Origin: Litoribrevibacter albus
GTDB taxonomy: Bacteria; Pseudomonadota; Gammaproteobacteria; Pseudomonadales; Litoribrevibacteraceae
Direction of reading: 5' to 3'
Length of the DNA stretch: 64,000 bases
Assembly: GCF_030159995.1 (NCBI RefSeq)
Contig: NZ_BSNM01000002.1
Span: 62,001 to 126,000, forward strand
The position numbers and the translations under genes were made by a program. This document shows positions 34,409-43,391 of the stretch, one piece after another. Positions within the stretch are counted from its first letter, which is position 1. The number at the start of each line of letters is the position of its first letter. The notes below the pieces were generated by a model. The model saw nothing but the letters and a program-made list of their open reading frames with translations. It was not told the DNA's origin and did no database searches.

Positions 34409-34452
34409 CTGGTGGTTACAAGAACCTAGGCGACGTTGTTAATTCACTGCTA

Positions 34453-36564
34453 TTATTTTGTCGCCGTTTTTTTGGTCGTATCGGACGCTTTCTTTTTCTT
34501 GAGAGGGATGACCTTAGGTTTATCTATTTTCATCTCTGCTCGTTTTTTCAATGCAAACTCACGAATACGTTTGATGTCATCGTCCGTATACACCCCACTA
34601 ACACCAGAGATAGCCGCGAGTTTCATACCGTGCTTGAGACCCATTTGGTAAATCTCTTTGACCTTTTCCCACTCAATGTTTCGACCGAGTGTGAAGTTCT
34701 CAAAGCGTCCTTCCAAAGCCAATACAATGGTTTCTGCCAGACAGGCATAGGCAACGTTATTAGGCAGACTGATGTTTTTCATCTGAACATCGCCTGGTAA
34801 TTCAATTTCCCCGGATTCAATCACCAGTACATCCGGTCGTTTGGCGACGTCGCTGGCCGGAATATCCAATGGGCGTGCCACGTCGGTAATCACACAACCG
34901 GGTTTGACCTTCATGAAGTCGAGAATTTTCTTACCTGCTCCTGAGGTAGCGGTAACAATCATGTCCATCTCGCCGAGATCTTTGTCAGCGTGGGTGGATA
35001 AATGCACCTTGGCCTCGGGGGTTTCCTGGAGAATGGTTTCCTTCATCGCCAATAGTTTTGCCGTCTCTGGGGCCACCATATAGATTTCATCCACAGCTTT
35101 GGCCAACAAGCGAGCACACACGGAACCGATGGCGCCGGTGGCACCCACCACCATGGCTTTGCCGTGGACCTTACCGGTTTTATTTATCTCTACCAGTCCG
35201 AGTCTGCGAGTGGCATCGGCAGCGGCCCAAAGCGCTCCGGATGCGCTGTAACTGTTGCCCGTAGTAATCGGCAGTGGCGCGCGTTTAGCCACAGTGATAC
35301 CAGCATCGCCCACTACTTTGGTGAAGGCACCCAAGCCCATGATCTGAGCGCCCATGCGCTTGGCTAACTTGGCAGCGGCCAGCAAGCGACGATAGGTAAA
35401 TTCCGGGCTGTGAGCCATGATCTCTTTGGGTGTTCCGCCGACGGTAATCAACCAACCTTCGGCTTCTACACCCGTTGGGGATTTAATCCCTTTCACATGG
35501 GAATAGACAAACGGTGGCGCATAAGCCATGACTTTTTCCACCGTATCCATGACCACTGGTGGAGAGTATTTGGCGATGACATCCAACGGCTTGGCGTTTT
35601 TAAAATACTGTTGAGACAGCGGATGAATAACAAAAGCAAAGCGATTGATACGCTTGAAACCGGATGGGAACAGAATCTGAGGCTCTACTTGCAGCGTTTC
35701 CATAATCTCAAGGAAGTCGTCCTGGTTCAGCTCGCCTTGCTTCTTATCCAACGCCGCAAGAATCATCGCTTCAATGACGTTGATTCCGACGGTAATGTCG
35801 AAAATTTTAGGACAAATATCGACCACCATGTTCACGCCTTTTTCGCGCAGCTTTTCTAAGCGCTCATCAGTGATGGTGGAGGAGAGTAAGGTTTTCCCGC
35901 CCATTTCTTCCAGAGTAAAATGCTCGACTTCTTCATAACCCGCAGCAATCACATCGGCTTTTTGAGCCGCTTTGCGGAGGATGTACTTATTCCACTCTTT
36001 AATTGGCGCAACACTTGGGGTCAGTACATGCGGCGGAGTCCATTTATTTAACGGGTGAGTGCCTGTGGCATAAAGCTCTAGAGCACTTAAGGAGGTTAAC
36101 AACTTAGGTACGCCCAATTGCATGACCGGGTCTGCAAAGAACAGGTTGTCTGTGAACTCGCTCATTACCGACGCCGCACGGTAGTTGGAGACTCCATTGA
36201 AAAACATCACGCGCGAATTATTGAAGAAATTGCCTTGGGATATCTGGGTATGGCGAATGGCCCATTCGTGCAGGATATTACGCAGTTGCGAACCGGTGGT
36301 GACCGGAATCTTCTTAACCAGGTCTTCCAGGTGCTTGGTATTTTTCTGAACAAAGCGCTTGGTGCCGACGTTGTAATGTTCTCTAACACGTCCTAAGCCA
36401 AGAACATCGGCCTTGGTTTGCCATTCTTTGATCAGTGATTCTGCTTTCTTAAGATCTTTATTTGTACCGATGCGTACGACGCGGAACTTCTGTCCAAGAA
36501 AATCTGTGGTGAAGTCGTAGTCAAGTGCATCACTTCCTAAACTGATGCTTACTACCGTTTTCAT
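34453..36564 (-). CDS. Large dehydrogenase with a C-terminal acyl-ACP reductase-like domain
   Basis: A 703-residue cytoplasmic protein. The start at 36564 follows GGAGG by five bases. From about 330 to 650 it resembles cyanobacterial long-chain acyl-ACP reductase (AAR): a TTGNSYSASGAL stretch, the nucleotide-binding GATGAIGSV at 474-482, and YACLAETIVLALEGRFENFTLGRN, whose Cys at about 608 matches the acyl-thioester Cys of AAR. The first 320 residues are a separate part that I do not recognise. The C-terminus is Lys-rich. AAR makes fatty aldehydes for alkanes or waxes, so fatty acyl reduction is likely here. The gene stands alone; a glycine riboswitch faces it from downstream. Confidence 0.72.
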   Translation of the reverse strand: MKTVVSISLGSDALDYDFTTDFLGQKFRVVRIGTNKDLKKAESLIKEWQTKADVLGLGRVREHYNVGTKRFVQKNTKHLEDLVKKIPVTTGSQLRNILHEWAIRHTQISQGNFFNNSRVMFFNGVSNYRAASVMSEFTDNLFFADPVMQLGVPKLLTSLSALELYATGTHPLNKWTPPHVLTPSVAPIKEWNKYILRKAAQKADVIAAGYEEVEHFTLEEMGGKTLLSSTITDERLEKLREKGVNMVVDICPKIFDITVGINVIEAMILAALDKKQGELNQDDFLEIMETLQVEPQILFPSGFKRINRFAFVIHPLSQQYFKNAKPLDVIAKYSPPVVMDTVEKVMAYAPPFVYSHVKGIKSPTGVEAEGWLITVGGTPKEIMAHSPEFTYRRLLAAAKLAKRMGAQIMGLGAFTKVVGDAGITVAKRAPLPITTGNSYSASGALWAAADATRRLGLVEINKTGKVHGKAMVVGATGAIGSVCARLLAKAVDEIYMVAPETAKLLAMKETILQETPEAKVHLSTHADKDLGEMDMIVTATSGAGKKILDFMKVKPGCVITDVARPLDIPASDVAKRPDVLVIESGEIELPGDVQMKNISLPNNVAYACLAETIVLALEGRFENFTLGRNIEWEKVKEIYQMGLKHGMKLAAISGVSGVYTDDDIKRIREFALKKRAEMKIDKPKVIPLKKKKASDTTKKTATK

Positions 36565-36824
36565 AGTCCCTCCGGGATCACTCGACTGAGAGGTTGTTGA
36601 GGTGGTCACTTTCTATGCAGACTTCATTTGTCAAAATTGACTGTTGGTTTGCGACAGGTCGGTGACGTTTATTGTTATTACTCACTTTATCTATACACAA
36701 ATCATTTGTTAAGACGTTAGCCTAGATCAATAAATTGATATTTGATTTAGGGCGACAAGGAAGTTGCCGATAATTGGAATAACTGTCTAATCTTAAAAGA
36801 CTGGATTGTTCGAGGGGAAATGAC

Positions 36825-36926
36825 ATGGACGAACCACAAGATCAAGTAACGACACAAATAACCTTGAATAGCGAGTGGTCTATGTTTGGCTGGATCACCG
36901 AGGCTTATAAAGAGCTGTCGCTCTAG
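36825..36926 (+). CDS. Possible 33-residue small protein
   Basis: MDEPQDQVTTQITLNSEWSM... ends in ITEAYKELSL. GAGGGG eight bases before the ATG is a strong ribosome site for such a short frame. It lies alone between the acyl reductase and the dehalogenase. The peptide is acidic with a Trp-containing helix-like C-terminus. No homologue is recognised. Confidence 0.35.
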   Translation: MDEPQDQVTTQITLNSEWSMFGWITEAYKELSL

Positions 36927-36963
36927 GCAACCTGACCATCGGTTAACTACGCTTAATCAGTCA

Positions 36964-37051
36964 CTTTAGAGCTATTCTTTAGACCGAAAGTCTTTAGAAC
37001 GAAAGTCTTTAGAGTGTGATTCTTTAGAACATGATTTTTTAGAGCGATGAC
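36964..37051 (+). repeat. 15-bp tandem repeats before the haloalkane dehalogenase gene
   Basis: Five units from 36977 to 37051 (CTTTAGACCGAAAGT, CTTTAGAACGAAAGT, CTTTAGAGTGTGATT, CTTTAGAACATGATT, TTTTAGAGCGATGAC) and a 13-base partial unit at 36964. All keep TTTAGA. They end 24 bases before the start codon at 37076, in the promoter or leader. Confidence 0.85.
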
Positions 37052-37075
37052 GTCTGAATAGGATGTAATGTTGAA

Positions 37076-38008
37076 ATGGAATTTTTACGAACCCCGGAAG
37101 AGCGCTTCGAACGTTTGATTGGTTACCCTTTTTCCGAGCACTATGTGGACGTTGCCGAAGGTATCAATCAAACCACCAAAGAGTCGGAATCGCTTCGAAT
37201 GCATTATGTGGATGAAGGTCCTGGGGATGCTGACCCGATTCTTATGTTGCACGGGGAACCGAGCTGGTCGTATCTCTATCGACATATGATTCCCATTTGT
37301 GCAGCGGCAGGTCATCGAGTGATTGCCCCGGATCTCATTGGCTTTGGCAAATCGGATAAACCCGTCGGTATCGGCAGCTATTCCTACCAAAGTCACATGG
37401 ATTGGATGCAGACCTTTATTGATGCTCTGGAACTGACCAACATCACGCTGGTCTGTCAGGACTGGGGATCATTGATTGGCTTACGTCTTGCGGCCGAAAA
37501 CGCAGATCGCTTCAAAGCCATTATCGTTGGCAATGGCATGTTGCCCACGGGGGATCAGAAGGTCCCAATGGCCTTCCATCTATGGAAAACCTTTGCCTCC
37601 TATAGCCCTTGGTTTCCTATCAGCAAAATTGTCGCGTCAGGTACCTTTAAGAAGTTATCCAAGGCGGAAGCCGACGCCTACGATGCACCGTTTCCTTCCG
37701 AAGACTACAAAGCTGGCACACGGGCTTTTCCAACGTTAGTGCCTGTGACACCGGATAATCCGGCAACAGAGGCTAATCGTGCCGCCTGGAAAGTGCTGGA
37801 TGCCTGGGAGAAACCCTTCTTAACCACCTTCAGTAATGGCGATCCAATCACGCGGGGTGGCGATAAATACATGCAGGAACGCATTCCCGGCAGTAAAGGC
37901 ATGAAGCATCAAACTCTGGTGGGTGGGCATTTTTTACAGGAAGACTCCCCTCAGGAATTTGCCATCGCCATTAACGACTTGCTGTCATCAATGGCGGAAA
38001 CAGATTGA
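37076..38008 (+). CDS. Haloalkane dehalogenase
   Basis: A 310-residue alpha/beta hydrolase of the DhlA-like (HLD-I) haloalkane dehalogenase group. The oxyanion region is LMLHGEPSWSYLY at 57-69, the nucleophile is Asp129 in VCQDWGSLIG with the halide-stabilising Trp130 next to it, the acid is probably Asp256 in FSNGDPITRG, and the base is His285 in VGGHFLQED. The enzyme splits carbon-halogen bonds of haloalkanes by hydrolysis; length fits DhlA (310). No signal peptide, so cytoplasmic. A set of 15-bp tandem repeats lies just upstream. It stands alone and converges on the sigma-54 regulator gene. Natural substrate is unknown. Confidence 0.9.
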   Translation: MEFLRTPEERFERLIGYPFSEHYVDVAEGINQTTKESESLRMHYVDEGPGDADPILMLHGEPSWSYLYRHMIPICAAAGHRVIAPDLIGFGKSDKPVGIGSYSYQSHMDWMQTFIDALELTNITLVCQDWGSLIGLRLAAENADRFKAIIVGNGMLPTGDQKVPMAFHLWKTFASYSPWFPISKIVASGTFKKLSKAEADAYDAPFPSEDYKAGTRAFPTLVPVTPDNPATEANRAAWKVLDAWEKPFLTTFSNGDPITRGGDKYMQERIPGSKGMKHQTLVGGHFLQEDSPQEFAIAINDLLSSMAETD

Positions 38009-38023
38009 GGCCAAGAGGACGAG

Positions 38024-39421
38024 TTACTTGACTGTTAGCCCGTATTTCTCGATTTTCCGATCCAGTGCGGGTCGGGAAATGTCGAGGATTTTTGCACTTT
38101 TCCCCTTGTGCCCACCGGTATAATCCAACACGTATTGAATGTGTTTGGCTTCCAAATCTGCCAAGGTCGACAGCGCTTCATTCGCGTTATTACTTGAGTG
38201 TGTGGAAGCGTTGTCTGAGTGTGTAAAACCGTTAATTGATTGAACACCATAGTGAGCGTCTTTGCTGATACACAGCTCTTGTTCACCGATGAAATTGCTT
38301 CTTGCTCGAATCACCGCTTGTGTCAGTACATTTTGTAATTCACGAATGTTACCCGGCCAGTGATAGTGTTTGAGCAAGGCCATGGCTTCCGGCGTGGTTG
38401 TAAGATTCGGTTTACCTTCGGAACGACAAATTCGCTCCAGCAAACCTTCGACCAAGGTAGGAATGTCTTCAGCGCGTTCTCTCAGGGGTGGAAGTTGAAT
38501 CTGCATGGCGTTCAAACGGTAATACAAATCTTCGCGAAAATTTCCGGCATCAATCTCATTGGGCAGATTGCGATTGGTGGCGGCTATCACGCGCGCATTG
38601 CTTCTTAACTGCTGACTGCCACCGAGTCGTTCAAAGGTGCCTTCCTGAAGCACGCGAAGTAACTTGGCTTGAAGCGGTAGCGCCATTTCTCCGATCTCAT
38701 CCAGAAACAGGGTGCCATTTTCAGCCAGTTCAAATTTGCCTGGCTTGCGATCGGTGGCGCCGGTGAAGGCTCCCCGTTCATGGCCGAACAGTTCGCTTTC
38801 GAGTAGGTTATCCACCAGAGCGGCGCAGTTGATTGCCATAAATGGGCCAGGGCATTGGCTGTGATGGTGAATCGCTCGCGCCACCAATTCTTTGCCGGTG
38901 CCGCTCTCGCCGGTGATCAGCACGCGAGCATTACTGCCTGCCACCAGAGCGATTTCTTTACTGACATCGAGCATGGCTTGGCTTTTACCAAGTAAGCGTG
39001 GTTCGGTTAACGCTTCATTGCTGACCGAGGAAAGCACTTCAACCTGTCGCGCCAGTTTCTGATGTTCCAAGGCGCGATTAACAGTGTGGTTCAACTCATC
39101 GGTTTTGATCGGCTTATGAACAAAGTCAAAGGCACCGGCTTTAATGGCGGCGATGGCGAGTTCGAGATCGTGTTCCGCTGTCATCATCACCATAGTGGCG
39201 GGAGTGTTGTGTTCTTGAAGTTCTTTCAGTAAATCGTAGCCTTTGCCGTCTGGCAGACCTTGATCCATCAGAATAAGGTCGGGTTGGTGCAGCGGCACTA
39301 ATTCCCGAGCTTCCCGTAAACAACTGGCATGAAAGACTTCATGACCTTCGTCCTCAAAATGCATGGACAACATTTGAGCGAGGGCGCTTTCGTCTTCAAC
39401 AATGAGGATGCGGGAGTTCAT
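38024..39421 (-). CDS. NtrC-type sigma-54-dependent response regulator
   Basis: A 465-residue activator: receiver domain 1-120 with Asp53 in [14 protein letters not shown]+ domain about 143-375 with Walker A GESGTGKE and the sigma-54 contact loop GAFTGA, arginine-finger region RPAE-type [10 protein letters not shown], and a C-terminal Fis-type helix-turn-helix ([21 protein letters not shown]). It activates sigma-54 promoters when phosphorylated. The kinase gene lies 40 bases upstream on the same strand, and the hvf-type operon precedes both. A sigma-54 promoter with palindromic sites upstream of hvfA is the obvious candidate target. Confidence 0.93.
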   Translation of the reverse strand: MNSRILIVEDESALAQMLSMHFEDEGHEVFHASCLREARELVPLHQPDLILMDQGLPDGKGYDLLKELQEHNTPATMVMMTAEHDLELAIAAIKAGAFDFVHKPIKTDELNHTVNRALEHQKLARQVEVLSSVSNEALTEPRLLGKSQAMLDVSKEIALVAGSNARVLITGESGTGKELVARAIHHHSQCPGPFMAINCAALVDNLLESELFGHERGAFTGATDRKPGKFELAENGTLFLDEIGEMALPLQAKLLRVLQEGTFERLGGSQQLRSNARVIAATNRNLPNEIDAGNFREDLYYRLNAMQIQLPPLRERAEDIPTLVEGLLERICRSEGKPNLTTTPEAMALLKHYHWPGNIRELQNVLTQAVIRARSNFIGEQELCISKDAHYGVQSINGFTHSDNASTHSSNNANEALSTLADLEAKHIQYVLDYTGGHKGKSAKILDISRPALDRKIEKYGLTVK

Positions 39422-39461
39422 ATCACAATGCCTATGGAAATATCGATTCTTATTAGGTTAG

Positions 39462-40733
39462 TTATATCGTTGGTGGCGTAGGAAACTTAATTTGGATGCA
39501 GGTGCCGGTTTGCTCTGTAGAGGTGATCGACAAGTGCCCGTGATGGGCATCCACCAGCGACTTCACAATAGCCAAGCCCAGTCCTGTACCATTGGGTTTA
39601 CCGCTGACAAAGGCATCGGTAATGGTCGCCAGTTTTTCCGGGGGAATTAGCGCCCCTTGGTTGGTGACTTGTAACACCGCATAGTCGCCTTGCTGATCAA
39701 CCAACCACTCGATGGTTTGTTTTTCATGTGCGGCATCGCAGGCATTGGACGCAAGGTTTAACAGGATCTGGGTTAATTTATCCGGGTCTGCCTGAACGTA
39801 AACTTCGTCTGTTGTCTGAAGATTAAATGCTTGCTGCTTTGGCTCCACCAGACAGTGGTGTGTGGACAAGAAGTGGTCGACAAAGGTGTGTAGCTCGACG
39901 GATTGAGTGACAAGGTTGGCAGGTCGCGCATAGACCAAAACTTCATTCAGCATCCGTTCCAGACGGGAGACTTCATTACTGGCCAATTGCGCCCGTTTGC
40001 TGGCGCGGTCATCCCCTTGGCGGTCAAAGTACTCTAAGGCCAGACGAATGGTCGCCAGCGGGTTTCGAATTTCATGGGTTAAGCTGGTGGCAAATTCACC
40101 AATGGCAGCAAGCTTCTCTTTCTGGGCGAGTTCATCGCGGGCGGCCAATAGTTCTCTGGAGCGTTGTTCGACCAGATCTTCTAGATTCTCTGAATGTTCT
40201 TTGAGTTGAAGATATAACTCGTAATTATCTAATGCGATGGCAATGCGCTCAGCAAACAAGCTGGCCACTTGGGCATCGTCTTCACTGTAGTTGCGGGTGT
40301 TTTCATCAAAGTAGCAGAGGGTTCCGACCACCTCACCATTGGGCAGCTTTAATGGAATGCCAAGATAGGAACAGTAACCAGCAGGAGGCTTGCCGTATTG
40401 AGGCGTCGCCAGCGCATCTTCGACTCTGAGAATTTCACCACTGTTGACCACGAAGGTGGAAAGATGACCATGAATGTCGAGCGGTACACCGACCTTCGGA
40501 CTGTGCGGTTCACGGGCAATGACGTTTTTCTTGCCATTACGATACAAGGTCACCGCCGCCGCGCCATCGCCCAATACGTCCAATACCGCTTTGCAGATTT
40601 GATTGAGATAATCCTGCAGTTCTCCTGTTCGATAACTGAGGGTCGCCAGAGACGCAATGGCTTTCTCCTGCAGGGTGTTAAGCGACGGGTTTGAACGCGT
40701 TGGGGTTTCAGGAGACGCATCTGCATCAGCCAT
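39462..40733 (-). CDS. Soluble GAF-domain histidine kinase
   Basis: A 423-residue kinase without membrane segments. A GAF domain covers about 20-175 (VLGDGAAAVTLYRNGKKNVIAREP, GKPPAGYCSYLGIPLKLPNGEVVGTLCYFDE), a coiled segment follows (ENLEDLVEQRSRELLAARDELAQKEKLAAIGEF), then HisKA with His in SLTHEIRNPLATIRLAL near 218 and a HATPase domain with NLASNACDA and GTGLGLAIVKSLV. The start is at 40733 (MADADASPETPT), with GAGG upstream; the longer frame to 40913 has no ribosome site. A Cys in the GAF domain (GYCSYLG) might be a metal or redox contact. Partner of the NtrC-type regulator and in line with the hvf-type operon. Confidence 0.9.
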   Translation of the reverse strand: MADADASPETPTRSNPSLNTLQEKAIASLATLSYRTGELQDYLNQICKAVLDVLGDGAAAVTLYRNGKKNVIAREPHSPKVGVPLDIHGHLSTFVVNSGEILRVEDALATPQYGKPPAGYCSYLGIPLKLPNGEVVGTLCYFDENTRNYSEDDAQVASLFAERIAIALDNYELYLQLKEHSENLEDLVEQRSRELLAARDELAQKEKLAAIGEFATSLTHEIRNPLATIRLALEYFDRQGDDRASKRAQLASNEVSRLERMLNEVLVYARPANLVTQSVELHTFVDHFLSTHHCLVEPKQQAFNLQTTDEVYVQADPDKLTQILLNLASNACDAAHEKQTIEWLVDQQGDYAVLQVTNQGALIPPEKLATITDAFVSGKPNGTGLGLAIVKSLVDAHHGHLSITSTEQTGTCIQIKFPTPPTI

Positions 40734-40837
40734 GATGTAATCCTCGTGGATGAGTTCTCCCGAGAGATTATACTGGCTAAAGCGAAGGCGAGGCGAGTTT
40801 GTAGGTCTCATTCTTAATCTTGCACTCAGCAAGTTAC

Positions 40838-41479
40838 TTATACGTTGTTCTGTACGTGTATCGAGGAGGATATCGATATTGTGGCCGGTTTCGGGAAACG
40901 ACGTGCCAACCAATAGTCGAGACTTAAATACTTTCCGCCACCGATAAAGAGCAATACCAACAGCATGATGAAGTAGGTAGCAGCGAACTCGATGCCGTTA
41001 TTCAGAATCACCACCGAGCCTTTCTCGGTCAGCCATTGATAATTGCCGTGCTGTTGCAGAATGTCTTTAACGCGATCCAGACGGTCGATGGCGGCCATGG
41101 TTCGATCCGTCGCAAATAGACCATCGCCACTGGCAATGGCTAACCAACCGTTTTTCCAATGGACGCTTACCGCAGCCACGAGCATGGTGAACATCATTGG
41201 GATCGAAATCCAGCGAGTGAATAAGCCCAGTGCCAGCAAAATAGCACCGCCCAATTCAGCGGCGATGGCTAATACGGCCATCAACCACGGCAGTGGCAGA
41301 CCTAAGCCCCAGTCCTCATTGCCGAACCATTGAACGGTGTTGTCAAAATGGCTGAGTTTTTGAGTGCCTGCCATCCAGAAAATGGGCACCAAGTAGAGGC
41401 GTAACAGTAACGGTGCGATGAAATCGAGATGCTTGGTGTGATCGAGTAATCGTTGCGCTTTATGAATGAGTGTCAGCAT
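40838..41479 (-). CDS. hvfD: DoxX-family membrane protein (HvfD-like)
   Basis: A 213-residue DoxX-type protein with four or five membrane helices (about 20-40, 60-90, 95-115, 160-185). Features are LRLYLVPIFWMAGTQKLSHF and AVLAIAAELGGAILLALGLFTRW. The start at 41479 is chosen because AGGA lies nine bases upstream; the frame begins at a GTG at 41500. A DoxX protein is the fourth gene in hvf/buf-type copper peptide operons, where it is proposed to act in the membrane during maturation, redox or export. It follows the DUF2063 gene by 108 bases and precedes the histidine kinase by 104 bases, with no terminator between them. Confidence 0.85.
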   Translation of the reverse strand: MLTLIHKAQRLLDHTKHLDFIAPLLLRLYLVPIFWMAGTQKLSHFDNTVQWFGNEDWGLGLPLPWLMAVLAIAAELGGAILLALGLFTRWISIPMMFTMLVAAVSVHWKNGWLAIASGDGLFATDRTMAAIDRLDRVKDILQQHGNYQWLTEKGSVVILNNGIEFAATYFIMLLVLLFIGGGKYLSLDYWLARRFPKPATISISSSIHVQNNV

Positions 41480-41587
41480 GGTTCTAATCCTAAATTGCAC
41501 TTAAGCCAGTAATGCGTTCTGCGTTTACAAAGGCGTCTTTTGTTAATGGTTAGTTAATGGTTAGCTAATGATTGGCTCAAGATTGGT

Positions 41588-42382
41588 TCAGTTGAGTACG
41601 TTAAGTGCGTGCAACTGTTTCAGTAACCCGGCACCTTGCTCATAAAACTGTTCCGTCGTTGGAAGTTGCAGACTTTCGGCAAGTTCGGTGAGCAAGTCAT
41701 AACCCGTACTGTGTTGGTTTTCGGCCAGCTTGATCACCAAGTGATAAGCCAAGAGTTGCAACTCGAAGAAACGAACTTCTTCTTGGTCGTCTTGAAATAA
41801 CAGCAAACAGGTTGGCTGGGCGGGTGGTTCACTGGGCTGAAAATCCGGGCTGATTTGATGTACCGGATATTGATACACCAGCGGCAGAGCAACGTTGCAA
41901 AGCGTTATCACACGAGTCAGTAGATTTTCTTCTGTGTCTTGTTGGAATAGAGAAGAGGGTTCACGATCCAGCATAAACAGATCCAGTTCCACGCGTTCAT
42001 AATGCGCCAGTTCCAGCAGAAACTCAGGGGTGTGAAACACCTGGTCGTCCTCTTCAGGGTTAGCTGTTCGATGACTAAGGAAATCGACAAATTCGGCAGA
42101 TAGCTGAGAAAAATACGGCGTTTGTGCTCGGTAATCTCGCAAGAATTCGCGTACCAAGGCGTACCAGTGTTCTTCGGTCAGGACACTGTGAATCACTGGA
42201 AACGAGGTAGACAGTTGTGATTCCACATTGTTAAACACCAGATCTCGATAGACGCCGACGCGACGCGCATCTAATTGTTGGGGAGGCGCTATCTGCTCCG
42301 GGTCTCTTAAATAGGTGGTCATGGCTTCCTGGTGTTGAGCCAATGAGGTTTGCGTTTGAGCGTCGTTTTGAACCTTATGCAT
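41588..42382 (-). CDS. hvfC: DUF2063 protein, RiPP maturation partner (HvfC/BufC-like)
   Basis: A 264-residue protein. The N-terminal half (20-110) is the DUF2063 putative DNA-binding-like domain: LAQHQEAMTTYLRDP, RRVGVYRDLVFNNVESQLSTSFPVIHSVL, WYALVREFLRDYRAQTPYFSQLSAEFVDFL, a strongly conserved pattern. The C-terminal half is variable. In characterised systems the DUF692/DUF2063 pair (HvfB/HvfC, BufB/BufC, and MbnB/MbnC as distant relatives) binds the precursor peptide and turns Cys into oxazolone/thioamide. It overlaps the DUF692 gene by eight bases, so the two are made together. Symbol by family and gene order. Confidence 0.9.
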   Translation of the reverse strand: MHKVQNDAQTQTSLAQHQEAMTTYLRDPEQIAPPQQLDARRVGVYRDLVFNNVESQLSTSFPVIHSVLTEEHWYALVREFLRDYRAQTPYFSQLSAEFVDFLSHRTANPEEDDQVFHTPEFLLELAHYERVELDLFMLDREPSSLFQQDTEENLLTRVITLCNVALPLVYQYPVHQISPDFQPSEPPAQPTCLLLFQDDQEEVRFFELQLLAYHLVIKLAENQHSTGYDLLTELAESLQLPTTEQFYEQGAGLLKQLHALNVLN

Positions 42383-43334
42383 GATGACCTCCCACGGCTT
42401 TGTGTTGAGTCTGAATGCCTGTTATCCGAGTATTTGTTGTCTGATTATTTGTTGTCTGGCTATTTGTTGTCTGAGTATTTGTTGTCTGAGTGCGTGCTTG
42501 AATTCGCTTAATAACGTCCAGCTCTTGCTTAAGATCTGTCAGTGATGGCAGATTGAAATCACGTTCAAGCAGGGTCGGGAGTTGCCCAAACCGTTGATAC
42601 GCTTGATCCAGTAATGACCACACCGGGTCAATTACATCGGCACCGTGGGTATCAATAATGAGGCCGTCATCTTCGCGATAATGACCGGCCACATGAATGT
42701 AAGAGACATGCTCTGCTTCCAGCTGGTTGATGTAGTCTTCCGGCTGGTAATTGTGGTTCTGGCTGTTCACATAGACGTTGTTGACGTCCAGCAGTAAGTC
42801 GCAGTCGGCTTCTTTCACCACGGCGTTGATAAACTCGACTTCACTCATGGTTTGTTCGGGCACTAAGTAATAGGAAATGTTTTCGATGGCGATACGGCGT
42901 TCGAGAATGTCCTGAACCTGACGAATACGAGCAGCAACGTGCATCACCGCTTCATCGGTGAAGGGCAGTGGTAATAAGTCATAGAGTTGTCCGTCGTCGG
43001 CACAGTAACTCAAATGCTCGCTGTAAATGGGCATTTGATGCTGGTCTAGAAACTGTTTGATGTCTTTGACCAGTTGTGTATTAAGCGGGGCACTGCCTCC
43101 AACAGAGAGAGATAACCCATGTGCAATCACTGGCGTGCGCTCACTGATTTCTCTCAGTTGGCGACCCAAGCGACCACCAATGCCAATCCAGTTCTCAGGC
43201 GCCACTTCAAAAAAGTCGATGGCATTGGCTGCGGCTTCGACGATGTCGTTACCCGTCAGTGACGACAGCAGAGATCGTCTTAGTCCGAGGCCGGCACCTG
43301 TAATGGTTTGGGGTGTTTGGTTGATTGCGTTCAT
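42375..43334 (-). CDS. hvfB: DUF692 multi-iron oxidase-like RiPP enzyme (HvfB/BufB-like)
   Basis: A 319-residue TIM-barrel protein of DUF692 (MbnB/TglH/HvfB). Likely metal ligands are visible in order: SEHLSY, the E in AIENISYY, LLLDVNNVYVN, YIHVAGHYRED, IDTHGADV and LLERD. N-terminal GAGLGLRRSL and FFEVAPENWIGIGG are typical. Related enzymes use a two- or three-iron centre and O2 to convert Cys in a precursor to copper-binding oxazolone/thioamide. The precursor gene is 57 bases upstream and the DUF2063 partner overlaps downstream. The C-terminus carries a low-complexity tail of repeated QTTNx units encoded by 15-bp DNA repeats (about 42434-42493), unusual for the family. Confidence 0.92.
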   Translation of the reverse strand: MNAINQTPQTITGAGLGLRRSLLSSLTGNDIVEAAANAIDFFEVAPENWIGIGGRLGRQLREISERTPVIAHGLSLSVGGSAPLNTQLVKDIKQFLDQHQMPIYSEHLSYCADDGQLYDLLPLPFTDEAVMHVAARIRQVQDILERRIAIENISYYLVPEQTMSEVEFINAVVKEADCDLLLDVNNVYVNSQNHNYQPEDYINQLEAEHVSYIHVAGHYREDDGLIIDTHGADVIDPVWSLLDQAYQRFGQLPTLLERDFNLPSLTDLKQELDVIKRIQARTQTTNTQTTNSQTTNNQTTNTRITGIQTQHKAVGGHHA

Positions 43335-43391
43335 GGGGAAATCCTGTGTCTCTTTGGAGTCAGTTAAAAGGAGAATGAGTGAGTCAAGGAA

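Noticed and set aside
34201-34440. Possible integron attC-like sites from the inverted repeats
   Set aside because: No GTTRRRY/RYYYAAC core pair at the stem ends and no cassette array; riboswitch pairing explains most of the structure.
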